Part shown: positions 52,842 to 62,005 of the stretch, piece by piece | Layout: every line of letters begins with the position of its first letter | Numbering within the stretch: position 1 is the stretch's first letter | Origin: an uncultured Gammaproteobacteria bacterium | GTDB lineage: Bacteria; Pseudomonadota; Gammaproteobacteria; Pseudomonadales; Porticoccaceae | Direction of reading: 5' to 3' | Assembly: GCA_913058345.1 (NCBI GenBank) | Contig: CAJXQR010000003.1 | Coordinates: 248,001 to 312,000 of the forward strand | Length of the DNA: 64,000 nt | Translations under genes and position numbers: made by a program | Notes under the pieces: model-generated | Databases searched by the model: none | The model's input: only the letters and a program-made list of their open reading frames with translations | Told to the model about the DNA's origin: nothing

Positions 52842-54023
52842 TTGTTATCCGGGAAACATAATTTAGCATTACCCTATTGGCGACTTTCTGGATTCTATTT
52901 TTTCTACTTTGCCCTGCTGGGTGGTATGTATCCCTACTGGCCGCTGTATTTGCAACACCTGGGTTTTACCCCAGAGCGAATAGGCCTGTTATTAGCCGTA
53001 CCGATGATCACCAAATTGATCGCGCCCAACCTATGGGCCTGGCTAGGTGATGTAAGCGGCCGCCGTTTGGCGATTCTTCGCCTCGGCTCTTTCCTTGGTT
53101 TATTATGTTTTTTAGGTATTACCATCAATCAGAACTTTTACTGGTTGGCCTTAGTGATTGGTGGCTATAGCTTTTTCTGGAATGCCATATTGCCCCAGTT
53201 TGAAGTGATTACCCTGGGGTTTTTGCAGGACAAACCTGAGCGCTATAGTTTGGTGCGGGTGTGGGGATCGGTTGGATTTATTCTCGCCGTCCTCGGTGGC
53301 GGCTACTATTTTGAACATATTGATATTGCGTTTTTCCCGTGGGTGGGAATTAGTCTGTTGGCCTGTATTTTTATCAGTAGTTTATTAATTCCGCCATCCG
53401 GACAAGAAGCGAGAGAGCACAAGCGCGAAAGTCTTTGGTTGGTGGTGCGCCAGCCAACGGTGATTGCCTTTTTAATCGCTGGCACATTGCTACAAATGGC
53501 CCACGGCGCCTACTACAGTTTTTTTAGTATTTATCTTGAAGAGCTGGGTTTTTCTCGTAGCGCAATTGGTTTTTTGTGGTCTATCGGTGTGGTTGCAGAA
53601 GTATTGATTTTTATGGTGATGCACACGCTATTAGTGAAGCTCGGCGTCCGTTTTGTCTTAATTGCCAGTTTATTACTGGCAGCGCTACGCTGGTATTTGA
53701 TCGGTAATGGTAGTGAGTGGCTTTGGCTACTGATCTTTGCGCAATGTTTACATGCTTTTACGTTTGGCACTTTTCATGCCGCGTCTATAGAGTCTATTCG
53801 TCGTTTGTTTAAGGGCGGCACTCAAGCGGGTGGCCAAGCGCTATACGGAGCAATTAGTTTTGGCATCGGCGGTGCTGGTGGTTCTTATCTGGCCGGTCAT
53901 TTCTGGGAACAGGGGGCGACACTCATTTTCAATGTCGCCGCTGGTTTGTGCATGGTGGGAGCTTTGGTGGCCTGGTATGGTTTTCATGATCCGCGTTTGC
54001 ACCGCAGTAATAATAATGTGTAA
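52842..54023 (+). CDS. MFS transporter, MFS_1-like (HcaT/nucleoside-symporter group)
   Basis: A 393-residue permease with 12 predicted membrane helices. N-terminal FYFFYFALLGGMYPYWPLYL and the loop WAWLGDVSGRRLAILRLG are typical of the MFS_1-like group that includes HcaT and NupG. The start codon is TTG at 52842, the first base after the aroC stop, so it is translated in coupling with aroC. The substrate is unknown. Ser/Thr/Asn-rich C-terminus of about ten residues is cytoplasmic. Confidence 0.88.
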   Translation: MLSGKHNLALPYWRLSGFYFFYFALLGGMYPYWPLYLQHLGFTPERIGLLLAVPMITKLIAPNLWAWLGDVSGRRLAILRLGSFLGLLCFLGITINQNFYWLALVIGGYSFFWNAILPQFEVITLGFLQDKPERYSLVRVWGSVGFILAVLGGGYYFEHIDIAFFPWVGISLLACIFISSLLIPPSGQEAREHKRESLWLVVRQPTVIAFLIAGTLLQMAHGAYYSFFSIYLEELGFSRSAIGFLWSIGVVAEVLIFMVMHTLLVKLGVRFVLIASLLLAALRWYLIGNGSEWLWLLIFAQCLHAFTFGTFHAASIESIRRLFKGGTQAGGQALYGAISFGIGGAGGSYLAGHFWEQGATLIFNVAAGLCMVGALVAWYGFHDPRLHRSNNNV

Positions 54024-54096
54024 AGAATAGCGCTATTGTTTTATTTCAGGTTATTGGCCAACGAGTATTTACATTGAAGTTATTGGAAAACTATTG

Positions 54097-54585
54097 ATGA
54101 AAAGCTTAAGCCCTCTTTTTTTTCTTGTAGTTCTTACTTACAACGCACTACCCGCTTTAGCAGAAAACCAGGCCCTGTCCCTTGATAAACGCGAAGTGCT
54201 AGTTTTGACACCTATCCAGCGAAACCATGTGCTGGGTGAAATGCAGGCTTTGTTATCGGGGGTGCAACATATTCTTGGTGCTTTAGCTGAGGATGACATG
54301 GAGGCTGTCGCCGCTAGTGCTCGCCCTTTGGGTCGCAGCATGGCCAGTAAAGCGGAAGATCATCTCAGTGCAGTATTACCCAGGCGTTTTTTGCAGCTGG
54401 GCATGGATGTGCACTATGACTTTGATAACTTAGCCAGGCTTGCAGAGTCGGGTGCTGATGGCAAAGCGGTGTTGGGCGAGTTAAGCCGTTTGATGAGAAA
54501 GTGCCAAGCTTGTCATGCACACTACCAAATCTACCCTTTAAAAAGCAGCGCAATAGAAGAAAAACGCTTAGATCATAGGCATTGA
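54097..54585 (+). CDS. small c-type cytochrome, cytochrome c'-like
   Basis: A 162-residue periplasmic protein. A signal peptide of about 23 residues ends near LPALA. The mature part is mostly helical with a single heme site, CQACH, close to the C-terminus (residues about 137-141), the arrangement of cytochrome c' and c556 four-helix proteins. The expected aromatic or methionine at the N-terminal heme side is not clear, so identity is by motif and size only. ATG 54097 is preferred to a TTG one codon earlier; GGAA lies eight bases before it. It stands alone between the MFS gene and the methyltransferase. Confidence 0.8.
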   Translation: MKSLSPLFFLVVLTYNALPALAENQALSLDKREVLVLTPIQRNHVLGEMQALLSGVQHILGALAEDDMEAVAASARPLGRSMASKAEDHLSAVLPRRFLQLGMDVHYDFDNLARLAESGADGKAVLGELSRLMRKCQACHAHYQIYPLKSSAIEEKRLDHRH

Positions 54586-54779
54586 GCACTGTTCGGCTTC
54601 TTTTACTGCAAGGCTTAGTGGCGGCGAAGGTGTAAAGTATTTCCATCAGTGTGCTTGAGCATTTTGCTGTGGATATTGAGGCAGCGTGTTTTTTTGTGGC
54701 GCTTTTGTTTGACAGTAAAATGATCTTGCTAAAAACTGGTGGTAGTGCAGTGCTAGAATAGTCTTCTCGCTGTAGCGCG

Positions 54780-54801
54780 AGTTGTTCAATAGTTGTTCAA
54801 T
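54780..54801 (+). repeat. 11-bp tandem duplication
   Basis: The unit AGTTGTTCAAT occurs twice in direct succession (54780-54790 and 54791-54801) in the 289-base gap between the cytochrome and the methyltransferase. It is preceded by a small CTCGC/GCGAG hairpin. Probably a replication-slippage duplication, or two copies of a regulator half-site. Confidence 0.7.
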
Positions 54802-54874
54802 AAGAGACAGCTCAAGGATGCCTTACTTCGAAAAGAGGCTATTCTGAATTCAACGATTTTAAGGGGATAAAATA

Positions 54875-55732
54875 ATGACAGATCAACCCAATGCAGGAAT
54901 GGCTGAATTCTGGAACGGTAACGGTGGCAAAAACTGGGTCAGTCGAGAGGCCAGGCTTGAATCTAGTCTTAAGGTTTTTGGCCAGCAAGCAGTTAATGCT
55001 GGGGGCATTACTGCGGGCCATCGCATTGTTGATATTGGTTTTGGCTGTGGTGAGACGAGTATTGAATTAGCGCAACAAGTTGAGCCAGATGGGCAAGTAA
55101 ATGGGGTTGATATCTCCGAGACGATGGTCGCGGCGGCAGAAAAAAAAGCCCTGGAGAAAGGTGTTACCAATGTTTCTTTTGAGTGTGCCGATGCACAGAC
55201 AAAGGCTTTCCCGAGCGACTCCTACGATCTGGTTTTTTCCCGTTTTGGCGTTATGTTTTTTGATGACCCTGTTAGTGCCTTCAAAAATATTTATGCGTCT
55301 CTAAAACCGGGTGGACGTCTGGCTTTTGTTTGCTGGGCGCCACGGGATCAAAATGCCTGGGTGGGCTTGCCATTACAGGTTGTTGCTAAGCACTTGAGTT
55401 TACCTGCACCGCCAGGCAATGATGAACCGGGCCCTTTCTCGCTAAGTGAAGAGTCCCGTGTCAATGATATTCTCAGTTCAGCAGGTTTTACCAATATTTC
55501 CGTCGAGTCATTTCAAACGCCTTTTGTACTGGGCGGCAATGTAGACGAGGCTTCAAGTTTTCTTATGCAACTAGCACCGTCCGGTAGTGCTATTAATAAC
55601 GCAGACGCTGATGAAAAAACCCGAGAGCGCATTGCCCTCGATATGGCTGAATTACTGAAATCCCATGTAAATAATGAAGGCGTGAGTATGAGTGCGGCAG
55701 CGCTGCTGGTGACAGCGTGTAAACAAGACTAA
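54875..55732 (+). CDS. SAM-dependent methyltransferase, class I (UbiE-like)
   Basis: A 285-residue methyltransferase. Motif I is VDIGFGCGETSIEL, motif II NGVDISETMV, then ECADAQTKAFP, the post-motif segment SRFGVMFFDDP and LKPGGRLAFVCW. The substrate is unknown; UbiE-like enzymes methylate quinones, lipids or small molecules. AAGGGG precedes the ATG. The YghU-type gene begins 43 bases after its stop in the same direction and may be co-transcribed. Confidence 0.88.
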   Translation: MTDQPNAGMAEFWNGNGGKNWVSREARLESSLKVFGQQAVNAGGITAGHRIVDIGFGCGETSIELAQQVEPDGQVNGVDISETMVAAAEKKALEKGVTNVSFECADAQTKAFPSDSYDLVFSRFGVMFFDDPVSAFKNIYASLKPGGRLAFVCWAPRDQNAWVGLPLQVVAKHLSLPAPPGNDEPGPFSLSEESRVNDILSSAGFTNISVESFQTPFVLGGNVDEASSFLMQLAPSGSAINNADADEKTRERIALDMAELLKSHVNNEGVSMSAAALLVTACKQD

Positions 55733-55775
55733 GCTGATTGACAGGATTTAATAACTAATCGGAAGGGTCAGGAAA

Positions 55776-56681
55776 ATGGATAAAGCTACAGGAAAAGATA
55801 CTCAAAATAATCAACCGCCGGGTTATACCCCGCCGAAGGTCTGGACCTGGGATGCCGACAGCGGGGGTCGTTGGGCCAGTATCAATCGACCTGCCGCCGG
55901 TCCTACTCATGAAAAGCCACTGCCTATAGGCCAACACCCAATACAGCTCTACTCCCTGGCTACCCCGAACGGGGTGAAGGTCACGGTGATGTTAGAAGAA
56001 CTGCTTGCGCTGGGTAAGACTGGGGCGGAATACGATGCCTATTTAATTGATATTAGTGAGGGTGATCAATTCGGTAGTGGCTTTGTCGAGGTCAATCCAA
56101 ACTCTAAAATTCCGGCTATGCTGGATCAAAGTACCTCATCGCCAACACGAATTTTCGAATCTGGCGCTATATTGCTCTACCTGGCTGAGAAGTTTGATGC
56201 GTTATTGCCCGCTGATCCGGCTAAGCGTACGGAATGCTTGTCGTGGTTGTTCTGGCAAATGGGCAGTGCTCCCTACCTGGGTGGTGGTTTTGGTCATTTC
56301 TATGCCTATGCCCCGTTCAAAATTGAATACTGTATTGACCGCTATGCTATGGAAGTTAAGCGGCAGTTAGATGTCCTCGACCGCCATCTGTCTGACAAGC
56401 AGTTTATGTGTGGTGATGAATACACGATCGCCGATATTGCTATTTGGCCCTGGTATGGTCTGCTGATGGTCGATGGCATTTATAACGCCTCTGAATTTCT
56501 CAGTACAGAGACCTATACTCATCTTCAGCGGTGGGCAGAAAAAGTGGCGGCACGCAAAACTGTGCAGCGCGGGAGAATGGTCAATTGTACTTGGGGGCCT
56601 TTAGAAGATCAGCTTCATGAGCGGCACGATGCTAGTGATTTTGACCATAAAACGCAGGACAAGATTGAATCGAAAGCGTAA
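55776..56681 (+). CDS. yghU: glutathione transferase-like disulfide-bond oxidoreductase, YghU family
   Basis: A 301-residue protein that matches E. coli YghU along its length as I recall it: the N-terminal PKVWTWDADSGGRWASINRP, the thioredoxin-fold core LYSLATPNGVKVTVMLEELL, VNPNSKIPAM and FESGAILLYLAEKF, and the C-terminal helical domain with AIWPWYG and ending HERHDASDF. YghU-type proteins bind two glutathiones and reduce organic peroxides and disulfides. Cytoplasmic. Start supported by AGGAAA. The short N-terminal extension of about 12 residues is the only difference noted. Confidence 0.92.
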   Translation: MDKATGKDTQNNQPPGYTPPKVWTWDADSGGRWASINRPAAGPTHEKPLPIGQHPIQLYSLATPNGVKVTVMLEELLALGKTGAEYDAYLIDISEGDQFGSGFVEVNPNSKIPAMLDQSTSSPTRIFESGAILLYLAEKFDALLPADPAKRTECLSWLFWQMGSAPYLGGGFGHFYAYAPFKIEYCIDRYAMEVKRQLDVLDRHLSDKQFMCGDEYTIADIAIWPWYGLLMVDGIYNASEFLSTETYTHLQRWAEKVAARKTVQRGRMVNCTWGPLEDQLHERHDASDFDHKTQDKIESKA

Positions 56682-57001
56682 TAAACTTATCACAGATATA
56701 AATCAGGAGCTAAATGTGGCCTATAGCGGGATGGAGGCCATACGCTATTCACCACTGAAAACAGCATAATAGCGGTGCTCCTCGAAAGACCTAGCAATTA
56801 CTGTATTTATAGCGAGCTAATAGCTTTAACTTCATCAGGGTAGCCATTTTAATCAAGATGAAGAGTGCAGGTAGTCAGGTAAGCTCAACGTTTCATGGGG
56901 CGGATTCTCACGCGCTAATACAAGGCTCTCTACGAAGAAGCGAACAGGTTTTGGCCGTCGTTACGTCCCCATGATTTGTTCGGAGGCTTTTCTGATAACG
57001 T
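56682..57001. other. intergenic region with interleaved inverted repeats
   Basis: A 320-base gap between yghU (+) and emrB (-). It has no recognisable gene. Within it, TGGCCT (56717-56722) pairs with AGGCCA (56735-56740) and ATAGCG (56723-56728) pairs with CGCTAT (56743-56748), so the two pairings interleave. A 14-codon open frame (56714-56758) with AGGAG upstream covers the same bases. No T run marks a terminator. Confidence 0.4.
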
Positions 57002-58576
57002 TTATCCGGGTTTTTTCATCATGGCGATAAAACCAAGACTGATAATAAAGGCCGCACCCATAAAATAGAAGCAGTCGTTGTAGGCCATGATAAAACTCTC
57101 GCGCCGGGCAACGGCATCGACGGCCCGTAGTGCTTGTTCCTGTGCCATTACCGGGTCGGCTCCGAGTTCGCCAAAATAAGTGGTAAAGCCCTGCAGGCGC
57201 TCCATAGTGAAGGGGTTGTAGGCACTCACCCTTTCGACAATATGGCTGGAATGAAACTGTTGGCGCAGTGATAAAAAAGTCGCCAGCGTCGCGATACCAA
57301 CGGCGCCGCCCAAATTACGCAGTACGTTAAATAACCCCGAGGCTGAACCAACCTGTTCTTTTTCAATGCCAGCCGTAGCAATGACGTTGAGCGGTACCAT
57401 AATAAAGGGCATACCCAGGCCGCGCACAATATTGGGCCAGACCAGATGATCATGGCCGTAGTCGGCTGTCATGTGAATGTTTAACAGGCAACTGACACCA
57501 AAAATAAAGGCACCAAAGGCTAACAGTATGCGGATGTCGATATGCGGCATGAGTCGCAGCACGATGGGGACGACGATAAGTTGAGGTAAGCCAACCCACA
57601 TCATTACCAGACCTATTTGCATGGCGTTGAAACCGTGCACCTGGGCGAGAAACATGGGCAGGATAAAGACCGAGCCGTAGAGGCCAAGACCAAGAATAAT
57701 CCCTACTAGATTAGAGAGCAGAAAGTTACGCCGTTTCAGCAGGCGGAGATTAATAAAGGGGTTTTTACGCTTCAGTTCAATGGTGACAAAGGTGAGCAGG
57801 CAGGTGACGGCGAGCAAGGTGCCGTTAAAAATAAAATCAGACTCCAGCCAATCTTTACGATTTCCTTCTTCGAGAACAATAATCATCGCACCCAGACCCA
57901 CGGCCATTGTAAGGATGCCAAACCAGTCGCCATCTTTCAGTAGTTCGAACTGGGGTTTGGTTTTTTTCAGACCTTGAAAGAGAATTAAAAACATCACCCC
58001 GGTGGGGACAATTTGCAGATAAAAAACCGACTGCCAGCCAAAGGATTCGGTTAGGTAACCGCCGAGGGTAGGGCCAATAGACGGCGCTTGTGTGGCTGTC
58101 AGGGCAAACATGCCCATGCCAATAGCCTGCTTACTGGGGGGTAGCAAAGTTAGAATCAAGGTAAATGACAGGGGGATGAGTGTGCCACCGGCAAGGCCTG
58201 CCAGTGTTCTGAAAACCAGCATTGATTCGAGATTCCATGCCGAGGCGCAGAGCAGAGTGGTCAGGGCAAAAACCACCGTGTTGAAAAGCATGTAGGGGCG
58301 CAGACCAAAAACCATGGTTAGCCAGCCGGTAACGGGTATCACTACCACCTCGGCAGTGAGGTAGGCGGTGGAGATAAACGAGCCTTCTTCGAGTGTTGCG
58401 GAAAGCGCACCCTGAATGTCTTTCAGTGAGGCATTGGTGATATGGATGTTGAGAACGGCAATAAAGGCACCGAGTACACCGCCAAACACCGTGAGCCAGG
58501 TGCCGATAGTGACGGCATCTTCTGGTTCGCTAGCCTGGGGGGTGTCGTCAATAGTAGAACTGGTCGAGTTACTCAT
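57002..58576 (-). CDS. emrB: MFS drug transporter, EmrB/QacA (DHA2) family
   Basis: A 524-residue permease with 14 predicted membrane helices, the DHA2 layout. N-terminal TWLTVFGGVLGAFIAVLNIHI and the motif C region LTATQAPSIGPTLGGYL identify the drug:H+ antiporter group. It works with the periplasmic adaptor encoded just upstream and an outer-membrane TolC-like channel that is not in the window. It is the second gene of the unit, 68 bases after the adaptor gene stop. Substrates are unknown; lipophilic toxins are usual. Confidence 0.93.
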   Translation of the reverse strand: MSNSTSSTIDDTPQASEPEDAVTIGTWLTVFGGVLGAFIAVLNIHITNASLKDIQGALSATLEEGSFISTAYLTAEVVVIPVTGWLTMVFGLRPYMLFNTVVFALTTLLCASAWNLESMLVFRTLAGLAGGTLIPLSFTLILTLLPPSKQAIGMGMFALTATQAPSIGPTLGGYLTESFGWQSVFYLQIVPTGVMFLILFQGLKKTKPQFELLKDGDWFGILTMAVGLGAMIIVLEEGNRKDWLESDFIFNGTLLAVTCLLTFVTIELKRKNPFINLRLLKRRNFLLSNLVGIILGLGLYGSVFILPMFLAQVHGFNAMQIGLVMMWVGLPQLIVVPIVLRLMPHIDIRILLAFGAFIFGVSCLLNIHMTADYGHDHLVWPNIVRGLGMPFIMVPLNVIATAGIEKEQVGSASGLFNVLRNLGGAVGIATLATFLSLRQQFHSSHIVERVSAYNPFTMERLQGFTTYFGELGADPVMAQEQALRAVDAVARRESFIMAYNDCFYFMGAAFIISLGFIAMMKKPG

Positions 58577-58644
58577 GATGATCGTCCGTATTCGCCCCGT
58601 TTGGCTGCAGACACACTATCGATAGGGGCTTGAGGGGGCGGGTT

Positions 58645-59784
58645 CTACTCTGAAAGTGCCACGCTGGAAGTGCTTTTTATCGTAGGTTTTTTACCAATCA
58701 CTACTTCTGTGTTGGCGCTGGCGCGCGTATCAATTTTAGCGAGCACCGACATGCCAGGACGCAGACGTTTGACAACAGGGTTATCTTGGTCGAGAAGGAT
58801 TTTAACCGGCACACGTTGGACAATTTTGGTGAAATTTCCGGTGGCGTTATCCGGTGGAAGTAAGCTGAATTGAGCACCACTGGCCGGTGACAAACTTTCG
58901 ACGACACCTTCGATAAGTTCATCGGGGAAGGCATCAATTTCAACGATAGCTCTTTGACCCGGTACCATGCCGTTGAGTTGGGTCTCTTTAAAGTTGGCGT
59001 TAACCCAGACGTGATCGAGAGACACAATGGCCATTTTACGCGAGCCCACGTGAATATATTCGCCGTTTTCAACATGTTTCGCGCCGACGACTCCATCGCG
59101 AGGGGCGCGAATATCAGACAGGTACAGGGCAATCTTGGCCAGGTTGAGCTCGGCTTTGGCGTGAGCCTGTTCGGCGCTAATTTCGGCCTTTTCAGCGGTG
59201 AGCACATCGAGTTGAGCAATAGCTGCGTTGACATTGGCCTGGGTACGCGCTAGCTCGGCTTCTGCACTGCTGACATCGGTGAGGTCATGATCATAGCGTT
59301 GTTTTTCGGCATAACCCTTGTCTTTCAGAGTTTTCGAACGCTGTAGATCAAGATAGGCTCGTTCTACCTCCGCCTCAGCGGCTTTGACTTCTGCACGGCT
59401 GGCGGCAATGATGGCTTTTTGCAGGGTGGTTTGAGTGTCTACGCGGGCCAGACTGGCTTCAGCTTCGACCACTTCGGCCTCTGCACGCGCCACCTGGGCA
59501 TCAAAAGTAGGTTTGTACATGGAGATAAGAATATCCCCCGCCTTTACGTTTTCATTTTCACTGACGTTGACACTGCCGACGATACCGGCAACTTTTGCGC
59601 TGATGACAGTGATATCGCTCTTCGTGTAGGCATTGTCGGTTGATTCCCAATAGCGCCCTTCAAACCACCATTCTTTGGCCCAAAGGCCCCCAAAAATGAT
59701 GCCGGCGATTAGAATCCCAAAAAATATAATTTTACGCATGGTGTTTACCGTTTGATCGACTTGGGCAAATACTGTTCTGCCCAT
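58645..59784 (-). CDS. emrA: HlyD-family periplasmic adaptor, EmrA-like
   Basis: A 379-residue membrane fusion protein. One helix (about 18-36, KIIFFGILIAGIIFGGLW), a biotinyl-lipoyl half, a long coiled-coil hairpin (about 95-210, rich in Glu, Ala and Lys heptads) and the second lipoyl half with the ISPASGAQFSLLPPDNATGNFT-like segment (SPASGAQFSLLPP) that is hallmark of EmrA. The frame starts at 59784; an ATG at 59739 would drop 15 residues and leave the helix at the N-terminus, and neither has a strong ribosome site. It is first in the emrA-emrB unit and divergent from a TetR gene. Confidence 0.93.
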   Translation of the reverse strand: MGRTVFAQVDQTVNTMRKIIFFGILIAGIIFGGLWAKEWWFEGRYWESTDNAYTKSDITVISAKVAGIVGSVNVSENENVKAGDILISMYKPTFDAQVARAEAEVVEAEASLARVDTQTTLQKAIIAASRAEVKAAEAEVERAYLDLQRSKTLKDKGYAEKQRYDHDLTDVSSAEAELARTQANVNAAIAQLDVLTAEKAEISAEQAHAKAELNLAKIALYLSDIRAPRDGVVGAKHVENGEYIHVGSRKMAIVSLDHVWVNANFKETQLNGMVPGQRAIVEIDAFPDELIEGVVESLSPASGAQFSLLPPDNATGNFTKIVQRVPVKILLDQDNPVVKRLRPGMSVLAKIDTRASANTEVVIGKKPTIKSTSSVALSE

Positions 59785-59879
59785 CTTTGTTTGTTAATAC
59801 GTTCTTTAGGCCGGGTGGTTAGGGGGCAGTATCGCGGTATGTTCTTTAAAAACTGAAAATATAACGCTTGATGTTATCT

Positions 59880-59895
59880 GGTACTTGGCCGTACC
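59880..59895. promoter_or_regulatory. candidate TetR operator between emrA and tetR-type gene
   Basis: GGTAC (59880-59884) and GTACC (59891-59895) are perfect inverted arms around TTGGCC, 96 bases from the emrA start and 161 from the TetR start. In divergent efflux/TetR pairs the regulator usually binds a palindrome in this gap. Two other partial copies (GTACG at 59955-59959, GTACC at 60012-60016) also occur in the gap. Confidence 0.4.
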
Positions 59896-60055
59896 CTAGC
59901 ACTGGCCTTGATTTGATGCAAGCTGTTGACAGAAATTTATAAGACCGAAGTGAGTACGCTAGATTGTGTTGCGATAGAATGTTTATTTGAAATCCCAGTT
60001 CAGTCCAAGCTGTACCGGGACGAGTTATTAGTGATAATTGGGAAGTTTTTAAGTC

Positions 60056-60667
60056 ATGCCTAAAACGGGAAGAACGCCTGAAGAGGTGCGTCGCAATACA
60101 ATTTTACAGGCGGGTGTGCAGGTCTTTCTTGAATACGGCTATGTCAACGCCAGTGTCGATGAAATTGTGCGCAGAGCCGGTGGTTCAAAACGTACGGTTT
60201 ACAAATATTTTGGCAACAAAGAAGAGCTGTTCGCTGCCATTATAGAAAGCCTTGCCGCACAAATGCTGTCGCCACTGGGCGCTGCAATTGATGACAATAG
60301 CTCTTTGCAAACCACTCTTGAGAAACTCGGTAAAGCCTATTTGGATGTGCTTTTACGTGAGGATAGTCTGGCAATTTTTCGTACGGTCGTTTCTGAGGGG
60401 CAATGCTTTCCTGAGCTGGCCAAGACTTTTTTCCGCAACGGTCCCAATGCAGCGGTTGTGCGATTATCGAACTATCTTGATCAACAGGTCGATAATGGTA
60501 GTCTTCAGCTTAGCGATACCCACGCAGCTGCACGGCAATATTTCGGCATGATTCGCTCCGATCTTCATATGCGTGCAGCGCTGGGGCTGGAGCCTCCTAC
60601 AGACGATGAAATAAACCGTGAAGTCGATACGGCGGTGGCCATGTTTGTGCGCGAATACAGTGTTTAG
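60056..60667 (+). CDS. TetR-family transcriptional regulator
   Basis: A 203-residue regulator. The helix-turn-helix lies at about 13-57 (VFLEYGYVNASVDEIVRRA then GGSKRTVYKYFGNKEELF), followed by a ligand-binding helical domain with a TetR_C-type YDxxxR dimer part. It is divergent from the EmrA/EmrB unit across 271 bases and most likely represses it until a transported compound binds. GGGAAG lies eight bases before the ATG. Confidence 0.93.
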   Translation: MPKTGRTPEEVRRNTILQAGVQVFLEYGYVNASVDEIVRRAGGSKRTVYKYFGNKEELFAAIIESLAAQMLSPLGAAIDDNSSLQTTLEKLGKAYLDVLLREDSLAIFRTVVSEGQCFPELAKTFFRNGPNAAVVRLSNYLDQQVDNGSLQLSDTHAAARQYFGMIRSDLHMRAALGLEPPTDDEINREVDTAVAMFVREYSV

Positions 60668-60724
60668 TTTATAAGGTTTACTTATATCTCTATTTGCACC
60701 ATGAGTTGGTCAAGGCTGTGGTCT

Positions 60725-61477
60725 TTACTCTTTGAGTTCAAGCTCGACGATAACGGGTAGATGATCACTGGCGACGCGAGCAACTTGATGACGACAGGGA
60801 ATGGCAGAAATGGCCCGCAAATTCCCCCGGTAATAAATTCTGTCGAGGCCGCCGCGCGGTGCAAAAGAAGGATAGGTTTTAATGGGTCGGGTGCGCAACC
60901 GTGTTTCTTTGTCGGTTGCACAACGCAGCGACATACCTTCAATGAAAAGTGCCCTTAAGCGTGACAGCCAGTCATTAAAGTCGCCACCGACAATGCAAGG
61001 TGCATCCGGGGCAATATCGGTAAATTCTTTACAGCGCATCAACATGCCTGCCTGGCGTTGTCGCTCCAGGGGTGAAAGGCCCAAATGGAGATTGAAAACG
61101 TCAAGGTGAGTTGAACGTCCGCTATTACCGGGTACTTCTATAGCGGTGTGCTGACAGCCGCGGCGTTTGTGATCGCCGATGGTTAAATCGATATTGCGCT
61201 CCCGCGTAATGGGGTAGCGGCTTAAAGTGGCATTGCCATAGCGACCTTTGCGCAGACTGACATTGTGCCCGGCGGCGTAGTGGGCGAAACCTAATTCTCC
61301 GGCAATCTCCCGCGCCATATCCTGCTCTCTGGAACGTGGTGCGCCTTCGTCAACTTCCTGCAATAACACAATATCGGCGTCGTGATCAGCGAGTATTTTA
61401 ACAATACGCTCAGGCTGGTAGCGACGATCTAGACCGATCGCGCGGTGGATATTGTAGGTGATAATACGCAGTTTCAC
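60725..61477 (-). CDS. endonuclease/exonuclease/phosphatase-family protein
   Basis: A 250-residue EEP-fold hydrolase. Seen: the strand LRIITYNIHRAIG with the metal asparagine, VLLQEVDEG (metal glutamate), HLGL, the central GGDFNDW and the terminal SDHLPVIVEL histidine. The full metal and catalytic set is present; the family includes DNases, sphingomyelinase-like and inositol phosphatases, so the substrate is open (YbhP-like proteins are the closest type). No signal peptide. The start is GTG at 61477, which overlaps the stop of a doubtful upstream frame (61474-61656). Confidence 0.9.
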   Translation of the reverse strand: MKLRIITYNIHRAIGLDRRYQPERIVKILADHDADIVLLQEVDEGAPRSREQDMAREIAGELGFAHYAAGHNVSLRKGRYGNATLSRYPITRERNIDLTIGDHKRRGCQHTAIEVPGNSGRSTHLDVFNLHLGLSPLERQRQAGMLMRCKEFTDIAPDAPCIVGGDFNDWLSRLRALFIEGMSLRCATDKETRLRTRPIKTYPSFAPRGGLDRIYYRGNLRAISAIPCRHQVARVASDHLPVIVELELKE

Positions 61478-62005
61478 TGAGCTAAATCCATGAGTAGTTG
61501 TCTCGTTGATAGGGAGGGGCTTATCACTTGCCCGAGTGTCATCCTATAAATAACAGGCTGGAAGATGAGAGAACGGTGTCTAGAAATTGACAACGAGGTA
61601 TTGGGGGGAGGGTGGCTGAGCAATGACATTCTATCTGGATGAATAGACTGCATCAATACTCAACTCAGGCCCTGTGATATTTTTGGACTCGTCTAGGTTA
61701 GAAGGAGCGCACCACGAGCCATATCGGTGGCTTCCATCCAGTTCGCCGAAAGAGGAGATGGCCTAGAAGTAGGGATTGATTTTACGAGTTGCCGTATTTT
61801 TGAGGCACGTATTCAATCACGGAGTGCGGGTCAAACAGGGGTGTACAGCATTAATACGCCGCTTGTTTTCTTAACGGGCTTAATTTAAACGTTGGCTCAT
61901 TGGTGAGTCATGAAGAATGATTTCTACGCCAGTCTCCCCAACTGATCCTTTGTGTTGGCGTCGTTCAAGCTGGCCGTTAAGCTTCTTATTGCGTTTAGTT
62001 TGCTG
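61478..62005. other. 528-base region without a recognisable gene
   Basis: No frame with a start and ribosome site stands out. One stop-to-stop frame on the + strand (61697-61888) is open for 63 codons but lacks a start. Small hairpins (AGCCA with TGGCT near 61718-61733) have no T run. It probably holds the promoter of the exonuclease-family gene and decayed sequence. Confidence 0.35.

Noticed and set aside
61474-61656. 60-codon minus-strand frame overlapping the GTG start of the EEP gene by GTGA
   Set aside because: The overlap would suit translational coupling, but the composition is not protein-like and no ribosome site was seen.
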